Source: Myxocyprinus asiaticus
Lineage: Eukaryota; Chordata; Actinopteri; Cypriniformes; Catostomidae
Length of the DNA: 64,000 nucleotides
Assembly: GCF_019703515.2 (NCBI RefSeq)
Contig: NC_059388.1
Coordinates: forward strand, 6,289,979-6,353,978
Direction of reading: 5' to 3'
In this document: one piece after another, positions 1 to 12,600 of the stretch
Numbering within the stretch: position 1 is the stretch's first letter
How the letters are laid out: every line of letters starts with the position of its first letter
Translations under genes and position numbers: made by a program
Notes under the pieces: generated by a model
What the model was told of the DNA's origin: nothing
The model's input: the letters and a program-made list of their open reading frames with translations, nothing else
Databases searched by the model: none

Positions 1-2412
1 AAAACTATTGGCAGATTAATTGCCTTTCAACACATTATCGTATCAGCAGCCATTCAATGTAGATATCAATCGACCTCTAATTTGTATTTATTTATGTAAT
101 GGTACATAAACCAATTTTAATGTAATGTATATGTTGAAAACATGTCTTGAGTATTTTAAACTTGCATATATCCTACCCTGTTTTACTGATAAGAAATGTT
201 AAGGCCATGTTGAATGTGTGCCCTGCTTGTTTAAGTAAGTCTGTGATACATGATTTATTTTGAAATTATGTGGGTTTGTTTTGGTATGGGGATACGGTAT
301 TAATTTTATTTGTTCAGGTCTTGAAAAGGGTCTTAAATTTGATTTTAAAAACACAGCAACCCTGATATCACATCGCTCTATTAAGATTCTTTTAAAATCT
401 GTACACAATGTTACACTGATTTGCGGCTTGTTTTAATTGGCATCATGTGTTGTAAGTAAAGATATGCTGTTTTCCATATTCTGTTTGTTTCATGAAGTTA
501 TAAGCGAAAATGTGACAAACCAACTTGTATACTACTTGGGGGCAATCACTTCTGCATTTTCGTTTATTCGTGAAACATACAGAATTTGGAAAATCGTTAC
601 CCACAGCAGATGATGCTGAGCCCAAACTTAGCATAATGCAGATTCCAAACTTTTAAACAACACCTATTTTGTTTCAAGTGAGAATGTTTTTATTTAATTA
701 GCTACCAGTTCCAGTTTACATAAAGGGTTAAAAGGCAAAAAGTAAAATTTGCGTTTATTGGTAGTAGCCCAGGAATTGCATTTTGGTACATCCCTAAATA
801 TTATGACATTATATTTAAGTTGTTCTGTTATATAAATGGTCTGAAAAAAAATATTTTCTAATTTTATGTCTAACTATAAGCTGTAATGCTACCTGTTTTT
901 CACTTGTGAATTGCTAATATGTTAAGTAAAAAGTTTAGTAATTTATATATTGTATACAGTAATTTATAAAAAAATACATTGATTCTTTGGAGATCCACCA
1001 AATGATGCCATTTATTGGTAGAGCAAATTTTAAACAATCAATAACTGATTAAGCAGCAAAGTTAAAAAATATATTGATAATAAAATATAACATAAAAATG
1101 ATCTTGCCAATTATAGGCATGTACCGGTATACATTTTTCAAATCATGATAATTGCTGACGCCTATTACATTACAAATCGGATAGAAAAATAAACAAACTT
1201 TAATGTTGTTTCCTATGACAAGTTTAATTGCTTTTTAAACACCAAACCTGCATTTAAAATTGAGAGATCACACACAAAGTATAACTTTGAAAAGAACCTT
1301 GAACATTTAAGAAACTAAATGGGAATAAAAAGTATTTCCACATTTCAGACTTTACCCTTTTATAAGGCAGAAAAAGGGCTGGGAACTTTAATGGAGTTCT
1401 GAAGAAAAACATCCTAGATAAACTTTCGTGGATAAATTTTCCACCGAGGGTAAGCTGTTAGAAGATGCGACTTTGATGATTTCTTTAATATACAATTTTA
1501 ATGTCTTTCTTTTGAATCACTCATGTGACTTACATCAGCAAGGGTCATAAGCGAGGGATATCAATTTTACAATTCAACTTAAACCATCTAATATGGTTTA
1601 TAGTTTCTCATAATGTTACCAGCCCTGTAACTTTAAGGTTTGTATGCTGAGAATAGCCGAAGTCTTTCTAGCAAGCCAGTCCACCGGCGGCCATCTTTGG
1701 AACACTACCGGGAAGCTATTTCCAGTCATGAAAGTGCAACTCCTATCTACTTGAATGTGGAAAGACCGAAATTTCCAAAATGGTTGGTCACGATTATGAT
1801 CAAAAAACATTTTACATCAGCAGTAAAATCTAACAACACTGATATCTTAAATTGTATAGCTAATGCGCATTTTCGAGATGATTGACAGGCGATGTCTGTA
1901 TCTAAAAGGTGAATGGCTCTTTTACCTGTAACGGGACTTCCTTTCAACATTCGTTGACCGTTGTGCGCTTAGAGTTCCTTGGTTGGGTGTTCCAATTTCT
2001 ACTATTCATTTTAATACACGTTATATGTCAACAAGGGTTAAACTGTCATTCTTACAATTTGACTTATGTTTTGTGTTGCAGTGTAATTTCTAGTCACAAA
2101 GCAATTAAGTACTCATATTTGGCACTTGGCGAGTGTTAATTTTGGTCCCCGTTTGTGAATTGTGACTTGTTGATGGAAATTATGCTACAGTGCGTTCAGA
2201 AAAATCAGAATTGGACTAAGAGATTATCTAGAATTTTTTTATGTGACCACTAAAACATAACCATGCATCATATTAATTATCGCAGTATACCGTATTACTG
2301 AATACCATCACGTCAAGCCAGTTATCAGCCAATTATCTCTAATTATATAGGAATATTTATTTTATGTTGTATTCATATTGAAGTTTGTTTTTGTTTTTCG
2401 TTTTGTTTGTAG
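1..2412. other. AT-rich intronic/upstream DNA of usp44, no gene recognised
   Basis: No exon with the first ZnF-UBP cysteines is seen on the plus strand. About 1600-2140 has higher complexity than its surroundings and the style of a non-autonomous DNA transposon, but I could not define its ends. The remainder is AT-rich. Confidence 0.4.
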
Positions 2413-3681
2413 GAGCAGCACCACCCCCTGGCCCTGGAGGTGAATGAATTGTATGTGTACTGCTACCTGTGCGATGACTACGTACTGAACGATAATGTGA
2501 CGGGTGACTTGAAGCTGCTGCGTAGCACGCTAAGTGCCATTAAGAGCCAGTGCTATGAAGTCACCACGCGCAGTGGGCGCACCCTACGCTCGCCCTCTGC
2601 CACTGGAGACCAGCCGTCGCTCGGCACGCAGGAGCTGCAGCTGCGCGACGAGGACCGCATGTTCACGGCACTGTGGCACCGTCGACGTGCTTTGATTGGC
2701 CGTGTGTTCCGCTTGTGGTTTGCACAAACAGAACGAGGGAAGAAGCGATTAGAGGAGGATCGACAACAGGAGGAAGTGGAGGAACGGAAGAGGGAGGCGC
2801 GGGAGAGGAGGCTGCAACTCAAACGGCAACTCAGGGAGGAGCAGGAAAGCGCGCCTCCAAGAAAGAGCCATCGTATTCGCCGGCAGAGCCTAAAAGCTGC
2901 TGCTGCGGCTACGACGCCGACATTGGCCAATTGCATCAAACCTACAAAGCGCAGGTATGCTCCTGCTCGCGTCTCCACCATGACTCCACAAACTGCTAAA
3001 GACAGAATGCCTCAAAAGAGGCACCGTACACCTGCCAAGGCCAAGCGTTCTCGCCCCCCACCTCCGAAAACGGGTGATTCGCCAATCAAACGGCGTCCCA
3101 CTGTGACGCCGGGAGTTACGGGCTTGCGCAACCTCGGGAATACATGCTACATGAACTCCATACTTCAGGTTCTGAGTCACTTGCATGTATTCCGAGAGTG
3201 TTTTTTGAGACTGGATCTAAATCAAGCACTGGAGTTGCTAGCTTCTGCGGTCAGCCGCAAGTTAGGTCTCTCCGCTCAGCGCATCACCCAGCCGAAAGGC
3301 TCTAGCCTGGGGTCGGGGCTCAGCGGAGGGGCGTCCCGCTCACGCAGCATGGAGCTGATCCAACCCAAGGAGCCCAGCTCCAAACACATCTCGCTTTGTC
3401 ACGAGTTACACACGCTGTTCCAGGTGATGTGGTCGGGAAAGTGGGCCCTGGTGTCTCCGTTTGCAATGCTGCACTCCGTGTGGCAGCTGATCCCGGCGTT
3501 CCGCGGTTACGCGCAGCAGGATGCGCAGGAATTTCTTTGTGAACTTTTAGATAAAGTCCAGCATGAGCTGGAACGGACCAGAATGCTAACACCTGCCACT
3601 GTGCCAGCCAATCAGAGACAGCTGATTAAACAGGTGCTCAGCGTGATCAACACCATCTTTCATGGCCAGCTGCTTAGCCAG
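2413..3681 (+). CDS. usp44: usp44 large coding exon (ZnF-UBP end, linker, Cys box)
   Basis: The exon follows a T-rich tract ending TTTGTAG and is open from its first base, reading [10 protein letters not shown] and then the ZnF-UBP segment. It ends ...LLSQ at CAG|GTGATT. Its 1269 bases are 423 codons, phase 0 at the 3' end. About residues 90-150 are Arg/Lys/Glu-rich and probably helical, followed by a basic, proline-rich linker. The catalytic domain starts near [18 protein letters not shown] and includes the conserved block [19 protein letters not shown]. The true start codon is upstream of the window; the GTG and internal ATG codons here are not starts. Confidence 0.95.
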
Positions 3682-6600
3682 GTGATTAGTACACATACAC
3701 ACACAGTCACGTTAGCCAATTAATATGTACACATATTCTACAACACAAGTACGCAATCAGAGACACTTGCTTTGACACCGCACTGCAATTGCACTGTTCC
3801 TTTATACATACTTAACGTTCTTGCATTTCATGTTGTGGTAACAAATCTACTAACAATGAATGAATTAATGAATGAATGTTATATTTATATAGCACTTTTG
3901 TGACACTACACTCAAAGCGCTTTACATACTGAACAGGGGGACTCTCCTCACCCATCACCAGTGTGCAGCATCCACCTGGATGATGCGACGGCAGCCATAG
4001 TGTGCCAGTACGCTCACCACACACCAGCTATTTGGTGGAGAGGAGAGAGTAGAGTTATATTGCCAATTCAGGGATGAGGATTATTGGGAGGCCATGATTT
4101 ATAAGGGCCAATGGGGGGAATTTGGCTAGGACACCGGGGTTACACATCTACTCTTTGCAAGAATTGCCCTGGGATTTTTAGTGACCACAGAGTGTAGGGA
4201 TGCAGTGATTATACGGTTTTCCTATTAACCGCGATTAAAAATGTCATGGTTAATTTAACCGCAAGAATTTAGAATCCACTGTTAAAAACCGTGAAATGCT
4301 TTATTGTGGCAGAAATATTAAATATAATGTATAAATATATAATATAAAATAGTTATTCTTAAGATTTTGTAAGCCTAAATGTGAAACTCTTGAGCATGTG
4401 TGGGTAACTGGAGCTGTTGCTATGGTTACGGACAGTGTAGTGCTTGGCCAGGTGTAATGGACTGAATGTGAACTTTCAATTCATGTAAAACTGGGCCAAC
4501 TACACACAAACTCCAAAATATAACAGAGAAATTTGATCTACTAGACTCATACTCGTCAAAAAAGCGGCTGTTTGGGAGCATTTAAATGACTGACTGAATA
4601 CGACGGATGTGAAAATGCAGACAGAAGTCATAGAAAGATACACATTCTACAAATGGGACAGGATGCTCCACTAGTCATCCAGCAGCAAACTAGTAAGCTT
4701 AATATTTTTAGCTGTGGTGATTTTAAAGATATTAATTAAAAGATGTAACTTTTTTTATAATGTTTAAGCGTGCTGACAGCGCGTGGTGCATTGCGTGTAG
4801 TTACTATCAGCGATTAAACTTTGAAAAGTTGCGTCTTAGGGATTTTTGGCCTATATGTGAACACACCAAACGATCTCAGATCCCTTAAAAGTGAGCCGAG
4901 ACCATCTCGGGAGGTGGTCTGTGTACGGTTCGCTAATAACGTGCATTGTGAACAAAAAAAAACGCTCCGGGCTACCTTGATTTTCACACTCGCATAATTC
5001 CAAACATGTTTGGCCCTGACAGGTTCCCGTACTCAGGAAATGACAACGCGCAGCTTGTTTTGTTTCTATGGATTTTACAGAAGGAGAAGCATATTTAAAC
5101 TATTGTAAACTGCACACGAAACAAACTCAGATGTGTTTAGTGTTCTGTGCAGCTGAAGATTCGAGGGTTTAACCGGACTCCTTGAAAACCGCATGAAAGT
5201 GTAGAAATTACGACATGAATATTTATTGTATTCTATTAATGGAAGTAACCTGAGGCTGTCAGTAGATTAAGCATAAATCGTGATTAATTGTATTGTTTGT
5301 TGTTAATAAGACTAATCTACCATGGTTGAATGTTGAATTTTGCCTTAAATCCAGTAATTTTTTTTAAATATAAAAATACAGTGCATTCAGTTCTGTTACA
5401 TTACTTTGTAATAATATACAATTACATAATATTGATGCCAAAGATCAATAAATGAGTTTTATTGAATATAGACACCTGTTCTTATGCTGCTTATTCATCT
5501 TGAGAGCACTAAACATGTTTATTATCTTATAAGTTAATACGTAGAGCTTTTTGTACTCTTAACATTAAATATAGCTCTAATAATTATAATTATAATAAAT
5601 ACAATATTTTTTAACATGGACCTGGTCTCACAAATGACACAGGGTGTGAATGCAGAAAGGACCGAGACCTCGTAACTGGTAAAGTGGACCAAAAAGAGAT
5701 CTGAGCCCACTTACATGGTCTCAGACAGTGTGAATGCAAAAAAAATAAAATAAAACTGGGTCCTTTTTCACTCTGTCCACTTTTTGGTCCACTTAAAGGG
5801 GTCTGTGTTTGGTTCTTTTAGGGGGCTTTCACACTGGGCACGTTTGCTGCTGTCCGAGTGCGATTGTTCCCGGTGCCCCCCGCACCGTTGGTCTGGTTTC
5901 ACACTCACTTGAACCCCGGTTTTTATCGAACTCCGGTCCATTTGCGTTCATCTTACATCATCACAAACACGCATGGAGAACACAATGCGACTCATCATAC
6001 TTTTTGTTATTTTGGTGCCATTATGCACAGCAGAGTGAACGAGAACTGTGTATATGTGCGCTTCATGGCGTAACTCATCAGATGTCTAGGGGGAGGCGGC
6101 TTGCTGCTGCTTGCAAACAGCGTTTTTTGAGGAGACAGCTGATTGCATGGAATTAATTTGCATCTTTGTTTACACTGCACGCTCACGCTCGAGTCCAATG
6201 TGAAGTTATCGCCACTGTCATCTCCTATTATACCCTGTATTTATAACCTATAGTAGTATTTATAATGTGGATAGATAGATAGACAGACAGTATTTATAGT
6301 GTTATATGTCGTTGTGGTGTCATTACTTTTTTGAGACTTTCAGGAATGTGTGGATCCTTGTATGTTGTCAAACTAATGATGTCGTCATCGGCTAAAACAC
6401 ACGCACAGGTTACTTCACTTCCTGAACGAGTGCGCACCCGAGTCCAAGTTGCTTTCACATTCACGCGAATTGCGCTACAGTTCCATTGCAACTGAACTCA
6501 GACCACCTCCTACAGGTAGTCTCGGGTTCGGTACCGCGGTGCGCTCCCCGGTCCGTATTACCAATTTTTCATGCGAACCGTGCTCTGTTTCGAACTAAAC

Positions 6601-9600
6601 TGCAGTGTGAAAGTACCCTTAAAGAGGACTCAAGTGTGAAAACACCCTTAAATCGTCCTCATTATTTAAAGCATTGGTTCTGTACAAATTCACCGCATTC
6701 AACAATAAATGTGAATTTTAGTCATTATCAGACTTTAAATTGTCTGCTCTGAGCAATGTTTCCATTATTATGCATAGTCCTCAGGTTTATTTGTGAGGTG
6801 ATGTGGAGAGTAATTTTTTAGAGTCTGTTGCCGATTCTTTATGGTGGGGTGTCTGACAGACAGTGGATTGCTTTAATAAACTGTTACAGAAGGAAAAACT
6901 GTTGGATGCCATGAACTACATGGGGCACGGCCACAACAGTCTTACATTTACACACTTTTGAAGCACTCACTGAACTTGGGATACAAGCAGTGTCGTGCCC
7001 TAGATTGGAGCATCTCTTAATATACACCTCCTATTTATTTTTTGTGTATTTATCATTTTTCTTATTGTAGGGCTGCCCTTAGCGTCCACATATCCCCCGG
7101 AAATACGTCCACTAAGACATTAGATTGTGATATGCATTTTTTACATCAGTGCTGTTGCATAATAAGGAAATTTGCACCAAAACAATTTTTTGGGGGGATT
7201 TTCTCTCCTTTTTCTTCCCAATTTGGAATGCCCAATTCCCCATATGCTCTAGGTCCTCGTGGTGGTGTAGTGACTCGCCTCAATCCGGGTGGCAGAGGAT
7301 GAATCTCAGTTGCCTCCACGTCTGAGACTGTCAATCCGCGCATCTTATCACGTGGCTTGTTGAGCGCGTTACCGCGAAGACCTAGCGTGTGTGGAGGCTT
7401 CACGCTATTCTCCGTGGCATCCACGCACAACTCGCCACGTGCCCCACCGAGAGCGAGAACCACACATTATAGCGGCCACAAGGAGGTTAACCCAACATAA
7501 CTCTGCCCACCCTAGCAACCGGGCCAATTGGTTGCTTAAGAAGCCTGACTGGAGTCACTCAGCACGCCCTGGATTTGGCAAAAAAATCTTAAAACCAGTT
7601 AACCGTGATTTTTTTTTTTTTTTGTCAGACGGTAATCTTACTGTCAAAAACTCACACCGCGGCATCCCTAACAGAGAGTCATGACCTCGGTTTAACATCT
7701 CATCTGAAGGATGGTGCCTTTTTACAGTGTAGTGTCCCTGTCACTAACCCTAACCACAGAATGAGCACCCCCTACTGGCCTCACTAACACCTCTTCCAAC
7801 GAGTACTCAAGGGGGCGATGTAGAGTACCGTCAAATGCCTGTGCCATTAAATTAGTTGCGTTATTGTTCTGGTTGCTAGCTAGCTATAAACATGTTGACA
7901 ATTTAACTAACTTTAGCTTAATTTCTCCGCAAGATTCTCTTAGAACTGTTGCTCTACCATTACAGTAGTTGACCTGAAAGAAAACCTAACTTTAGAAGAA
8001 GTTTGCGTGAAGGCGCACTACAGCGCTCCCAATGATTAGGGCCCTATGAAATCCATTTTATTTTTTCCAAATTCTGTTTTTATTTTTACCCTAATGTTTT
8101 TTGTTTTAATTTTTCTGGATTCCATGTTTAATTGGCTTAGGATCAATGCCTTTTTCATGCATCGATAATCTGAAAATTTTCCCAATGATTATTTATATGC
8201 TTCATAATTTTTTTCAGATATAAATATGGCTGCTCGTTGCAAAATAGTCTTTGTCTCTTCAAACATCCTGTGTAACAGTCAGTGTGCCTGGTATTACCCG
8301 TGACAGTAAATGTTATAACCCCTTGTGGTCTCCCAAAGCTATTACACCAGACAAAATTTAACAGAAAGCCAACTGACAGTGAATTGGAAAACAGACAGAG
8401 GGCTTCTAATTAAAATGTCGGTTAATATTAATATATCGATGCCTCAAACGTATCTATAAAATAACTTGCTAATTGATATATCAGTATTATGACATGCCTA
8501 ATGTTTAATAATACCAGTAATTCTACCAACCCTGAGTCGCTAGTTCGAATCCAGGGCGTGCTGAGTGACTCCAGCCAGGTCTCCTAAGCAACCAAATTGG
8601 CCCGGTTGCTAGGGAGGGTAGAGTCACATGGGGTAACCTCCTCATGGTCACAATAATGTGTGGTTCTCGCTCTTGGTGGGGCGCGTGGTGAGTTGTGTGT
8701 CGATGTAGCATGGGCCTCCACACGCGCTACATCTCCGCGGTAACACGCTCAACAAGCCACGTGATAAGATGCGTGAATTGACGTCTCAGACTCGGAGGCA
8801 ACTGAGATTCGTTCTCTGCCACCCGGATTAAGGCAAGTCACTATGCCACCATGAGGACTTAGAGCGTATTGGGTAATGGGCATTCCAAACTGGGGAGAAA
8901 AAAATAAAATAATAATAATAATACCAGTGATTATGCCTATTGTTATTTATTATAAAATATTAAAAAAAATTGTTGGTATTATTATAACTACTACATTTAA
9001 TATTATTATTATAATAATAGTAATACAAATAATTATGCATAAAGTTATTTATTATATTCAGTAGTAATATATTTCTGTTGTAATGTCTTCAATTTGAATC
9101 ATCCAGTTGAATCTAGCTTTTATTTTGGTGGAAAACTGAGTAAAGACCTTTGAGTTCCTATGTGTATTTAGTTTTTAATTAATTGTCAAATTTTCGTTTA
9201 TTCAAAATTTTTCAAATTTAACTCGAAGTTCTGTGTTTTTATGTTGATTAAATTTTCATTACTCAATTGCGTGATTCCGCATTTTCTGTTATGCATAAAA
9301 TCAAGCTTACGTAGCTAGAAACGTTTGCGTTCACATACTCGCATAGAGAATATTTTGAGACTACATCACTTTTTCTTAGACATCAGAAACAATTGCTAAA
9401 AATCCTTGCCTTATTTCCTGTAGGTGAGGTGTTTGGCATGCGATCATCGCTCAAACACAATAGAGCCCTTCTGGGATCTTTCTTTGGAGTTCCCGGAGCG
9501 TTACCACAGCAACAGTAAGGATGCCGCACAGGTTCCGTGTAGGCTGACGGAGATGCTGGCCAAATTTACAGAGACGGAGGCTTTAGAGGGAGCTATATAT

Positions 9601-12600
9601 GCCTGTGACCACTGCAACAGTGAGTTGAACACATACAAACACACATTACGGCTACAGGGAAATGTACTTAGATTTTGGCTTGTGAATTACCCATTAACTT
9701 AAGTTTAAATCTAGAAGTCAACATTGATCCTATTTACTTTCTTAATTCACAGTTCTACATTTCTGGACTTTTTTTATCAAATTAATTCTTAAAGGGACAG
9801 TTCACCCAAAAATGAAAATTCTCTCATCATTTACTCACCCTCATGCATCCCAGATTTGGATGTCTTTTTTCCTTCTGCTGAAAACAAATGAAGATTTTTA
9901 GAAGAATATCTCAGCTCTGTTGGTCCATACAATGCAAGTGAATGGTGGCCAGGACTTTGAAGGTCCAAAAAGCATATAAAGGCAGCAAAAAAGGAACCCA
10001 CGTGACTCCAGTGGTTAAATTCATATCTTCAGAAGCGATATAAGTGTGGGTGAGAACAGATCAACATTTAAGTCCTTTTTTTTTTTTTTTTTTTTTTTTA
10101 AACCTCCACTTTCACTTCCACATTCTTCTTTTATTTTTAGCGATTTGCAATCTTCGTGCATATCGCCACCTACTGGACAGGTTGGAGAATTTTTAGTTAA
10201 AAAAGACTTCAATATTAGGTGCTGGAGTCTTTTAGATTAATTTTATGCTGCCTTTATATTCTTTCTGGAGCTTCAAAGTTCTGGCCACCATTCTCTTGCA
10301 TTGTATGGACCCACTAAGATATTTTTCTAAAAATCTTCATTTGTGTTCAGCAGAAGAAAGTCGTACACAACTGGGATGGCATACGGGTGAGTAGATGATG
10401 AGAGAGTTTTCTTTTTTGGGTGAACTATCCCTTAAATAATAAAATGAAGTCCTGTCCTACATTTGTTCCACATTGAAAATGGGTTACAAATGCTGTTTCA
10501 TGTTGACTTTAAGCTTAAGTTTAAGGTCAAAAGCTTGAATGCTAAAGTCTTCTAAACCAACAATAACATTAAGTTGAGAAAGTTTCATGCACTTACAAAA
10601 GTTATTTTTTGTTGTCCCTTTAAGGCAAGCAACGGCGATTCTGTTCAAAGCAGGTAGTCTTAACGGAAGCTCAGAAACAGCTGATGGTACACAAACTGCC
10701 TCATGTTCTCAGACTGCACCTCAAACGCTTCAGGTACCCACACACATTTGCATGAGCAGAAACTGATGTATGTGCGAGTTTGTTGACAGTCAGATCTTAA
10801 TGTACATATGTGTGTATGTTTAGGTGGTCTGGGCGAAATCACAGGGAGAAGATTGGCGTTCATGTTCAGTTTGAGCAGGAGCTCAACATGGAGCCCTACT
10901 GCTGCAAAGACTCCAGTACCTCACTCCACCCTCAACACTTCCTCTACCAGCTCTCTGCTGTCGTCATGCATCATGGGAAGGGATTTGGCTCGGGCCACTA
11001 CACTGCCTATTGTTATAATACAGAAGGAGGTAAAAAAAAAAAAAAAAAGATTTTTTATTTTTATTTTTATCTTTCAGTATCGTCACGCTGTGCTATATGC
11101 AGTAAATATGCCATTATTATAACAGTGCAAGTAGGATTGGGCGGTATGACTTAAAACGTATCTTATGGTATAAGTAATTGTATGTCACAGTAGCAGTACG
11201 TAAATATCATTGGTGATGTCAAAATTACAGTTACTTCGGGAACAATTCGATACCAAAATAAAAAATGTCACGATACCAGTGTTTCTGCGGTACCGAGCAC
11301 CAACTCAATTTGATACCCGCGCTATGTCTGACTGCTACACAGCTGCTTTCAAATGCTCACACACGAATTTGACATATTTAGGAGACAATTGAATGCACAA
11401 TTAATCTAGTGATAGGTCCTAGTATGACTATTAAACCGCAAAAGGATGCAATTTAATTAAATAAATATACTGTCTGCATGTGCTGCACGCTTTACAGTGA
11501 ATGTGTCAAGCCGCTTATATGCTAAAATCACAGCATTAAGAGCATTGCACATTGTGCGTGTTGTAATACTTGCACACTTATTCACTGTGAAGCACATAAT
11601 GCCTGCAGACTATGTTTATATAATTCAATCACAGCACTTTAATAATCACACTTGGCCATTTAAACAACTGCTTATCCGGAGGTGTGAAGCTACTGTCAAA
11701 AAAACACAAACTGAAAAGCCTTCATGTCAAAATAAAAACTCGATTGACCTTGCGAAAGAAATATGTTAATACCGTATAGTCAAATGTAGTATTCACTAAA
11801 ATATATATTAACATTAAGAATTGTTATAATAATAATATTTAATGATTTTATCTCAAGTAAGAGTGACGTAGAAAAGTGTTTATTAATGTTTTCATTTACA
11901 ATCTGATGCTTTGTTGTGCAGCACTTTATTTGACAAAAAATGGTAACCTATTGTACAATAAAAAAATTGACCTCTGGCTTTTATTTTGGTGGAATATTCC
12001 AGGAAGAAGTTTGAGCTGTGCTAAAAACAATACCGCTTCACGAGTCACAAGCACGCTGCGCATGCAGACAACATATTTACTTAATCGCATCCTTTGCGAT
12101 TCACAAAACTATTGAATGGCTTCAAGAGACTTTGAATACAATGCACGAGTCATGTGGACTACTTTAATGGTGCCTTTATGCTTCTTTAATGTCATATTGG
12201 AGCTTAACAGTAACGGCTATGGCACACAATAAAATACAATACCGGAGCTCTGGACAACGCTCTTCATTAATGCGATAATAACCAAGAGAGCGATCACTTC
12301 ACTTCTGGGGATGTGGATCTTTAATGTGCAACATAAACAATGCTTTTTCATTGTTTTTAAACAAAGCCAAGATTTTCAGTTTTTTTTTATAAATTTTTTT
12401 TTTATTCTCTTTTGGAAGTGTTTTTTCTCTGCCTGGAGTTTCGGGAATCCCTAGTTAAAATACTCGCAATTTCTTTTTTTTCTTTTTTTGTGTGGATTTT
12501 TCCCCTTTTTCTCCCAATTTGGAATGCCCAATTCTCAATGTGCTTTTAACTCCTCTTAGTCGCATAGTGATTCGCCTCAATACGGGTGGTGGAGGACGAA

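Larger units (their letters stand above)
4195..7670. mobile_element. hAT-like DNA element (composite, about 3.5 kb) in the usp44 intron
   Basis: The left end TAGGGATGCAGTGATTA and the right end GGCATCCCTA form short inverted termini. The flanks are ACAGAGTG and ACAGAGAG, an imperfect 8-bp target duplication as hAT elements make. Both subterminal regions contain TTAACCG motifs. No transposase is recognisable. It has been enlarged by later insertions: a TIR element near 5817-6622 and a SINE at 7192-7580. Confidence 0.65.

Noticed and set aside
2553..3186. Antisense and out-of-frame open stretches across the large usp44 exon
   Set aside because: GC-rich coding DNA produces shadow frames; none has a recognisable product.
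2413..3681. Assigning the deubiquitinase to the paralogue usp49
   Set aside because: Linker and catalytic-domain signatures ([22 protein letters not shown]) and the neighbours metap2 and vezt fit usp44.
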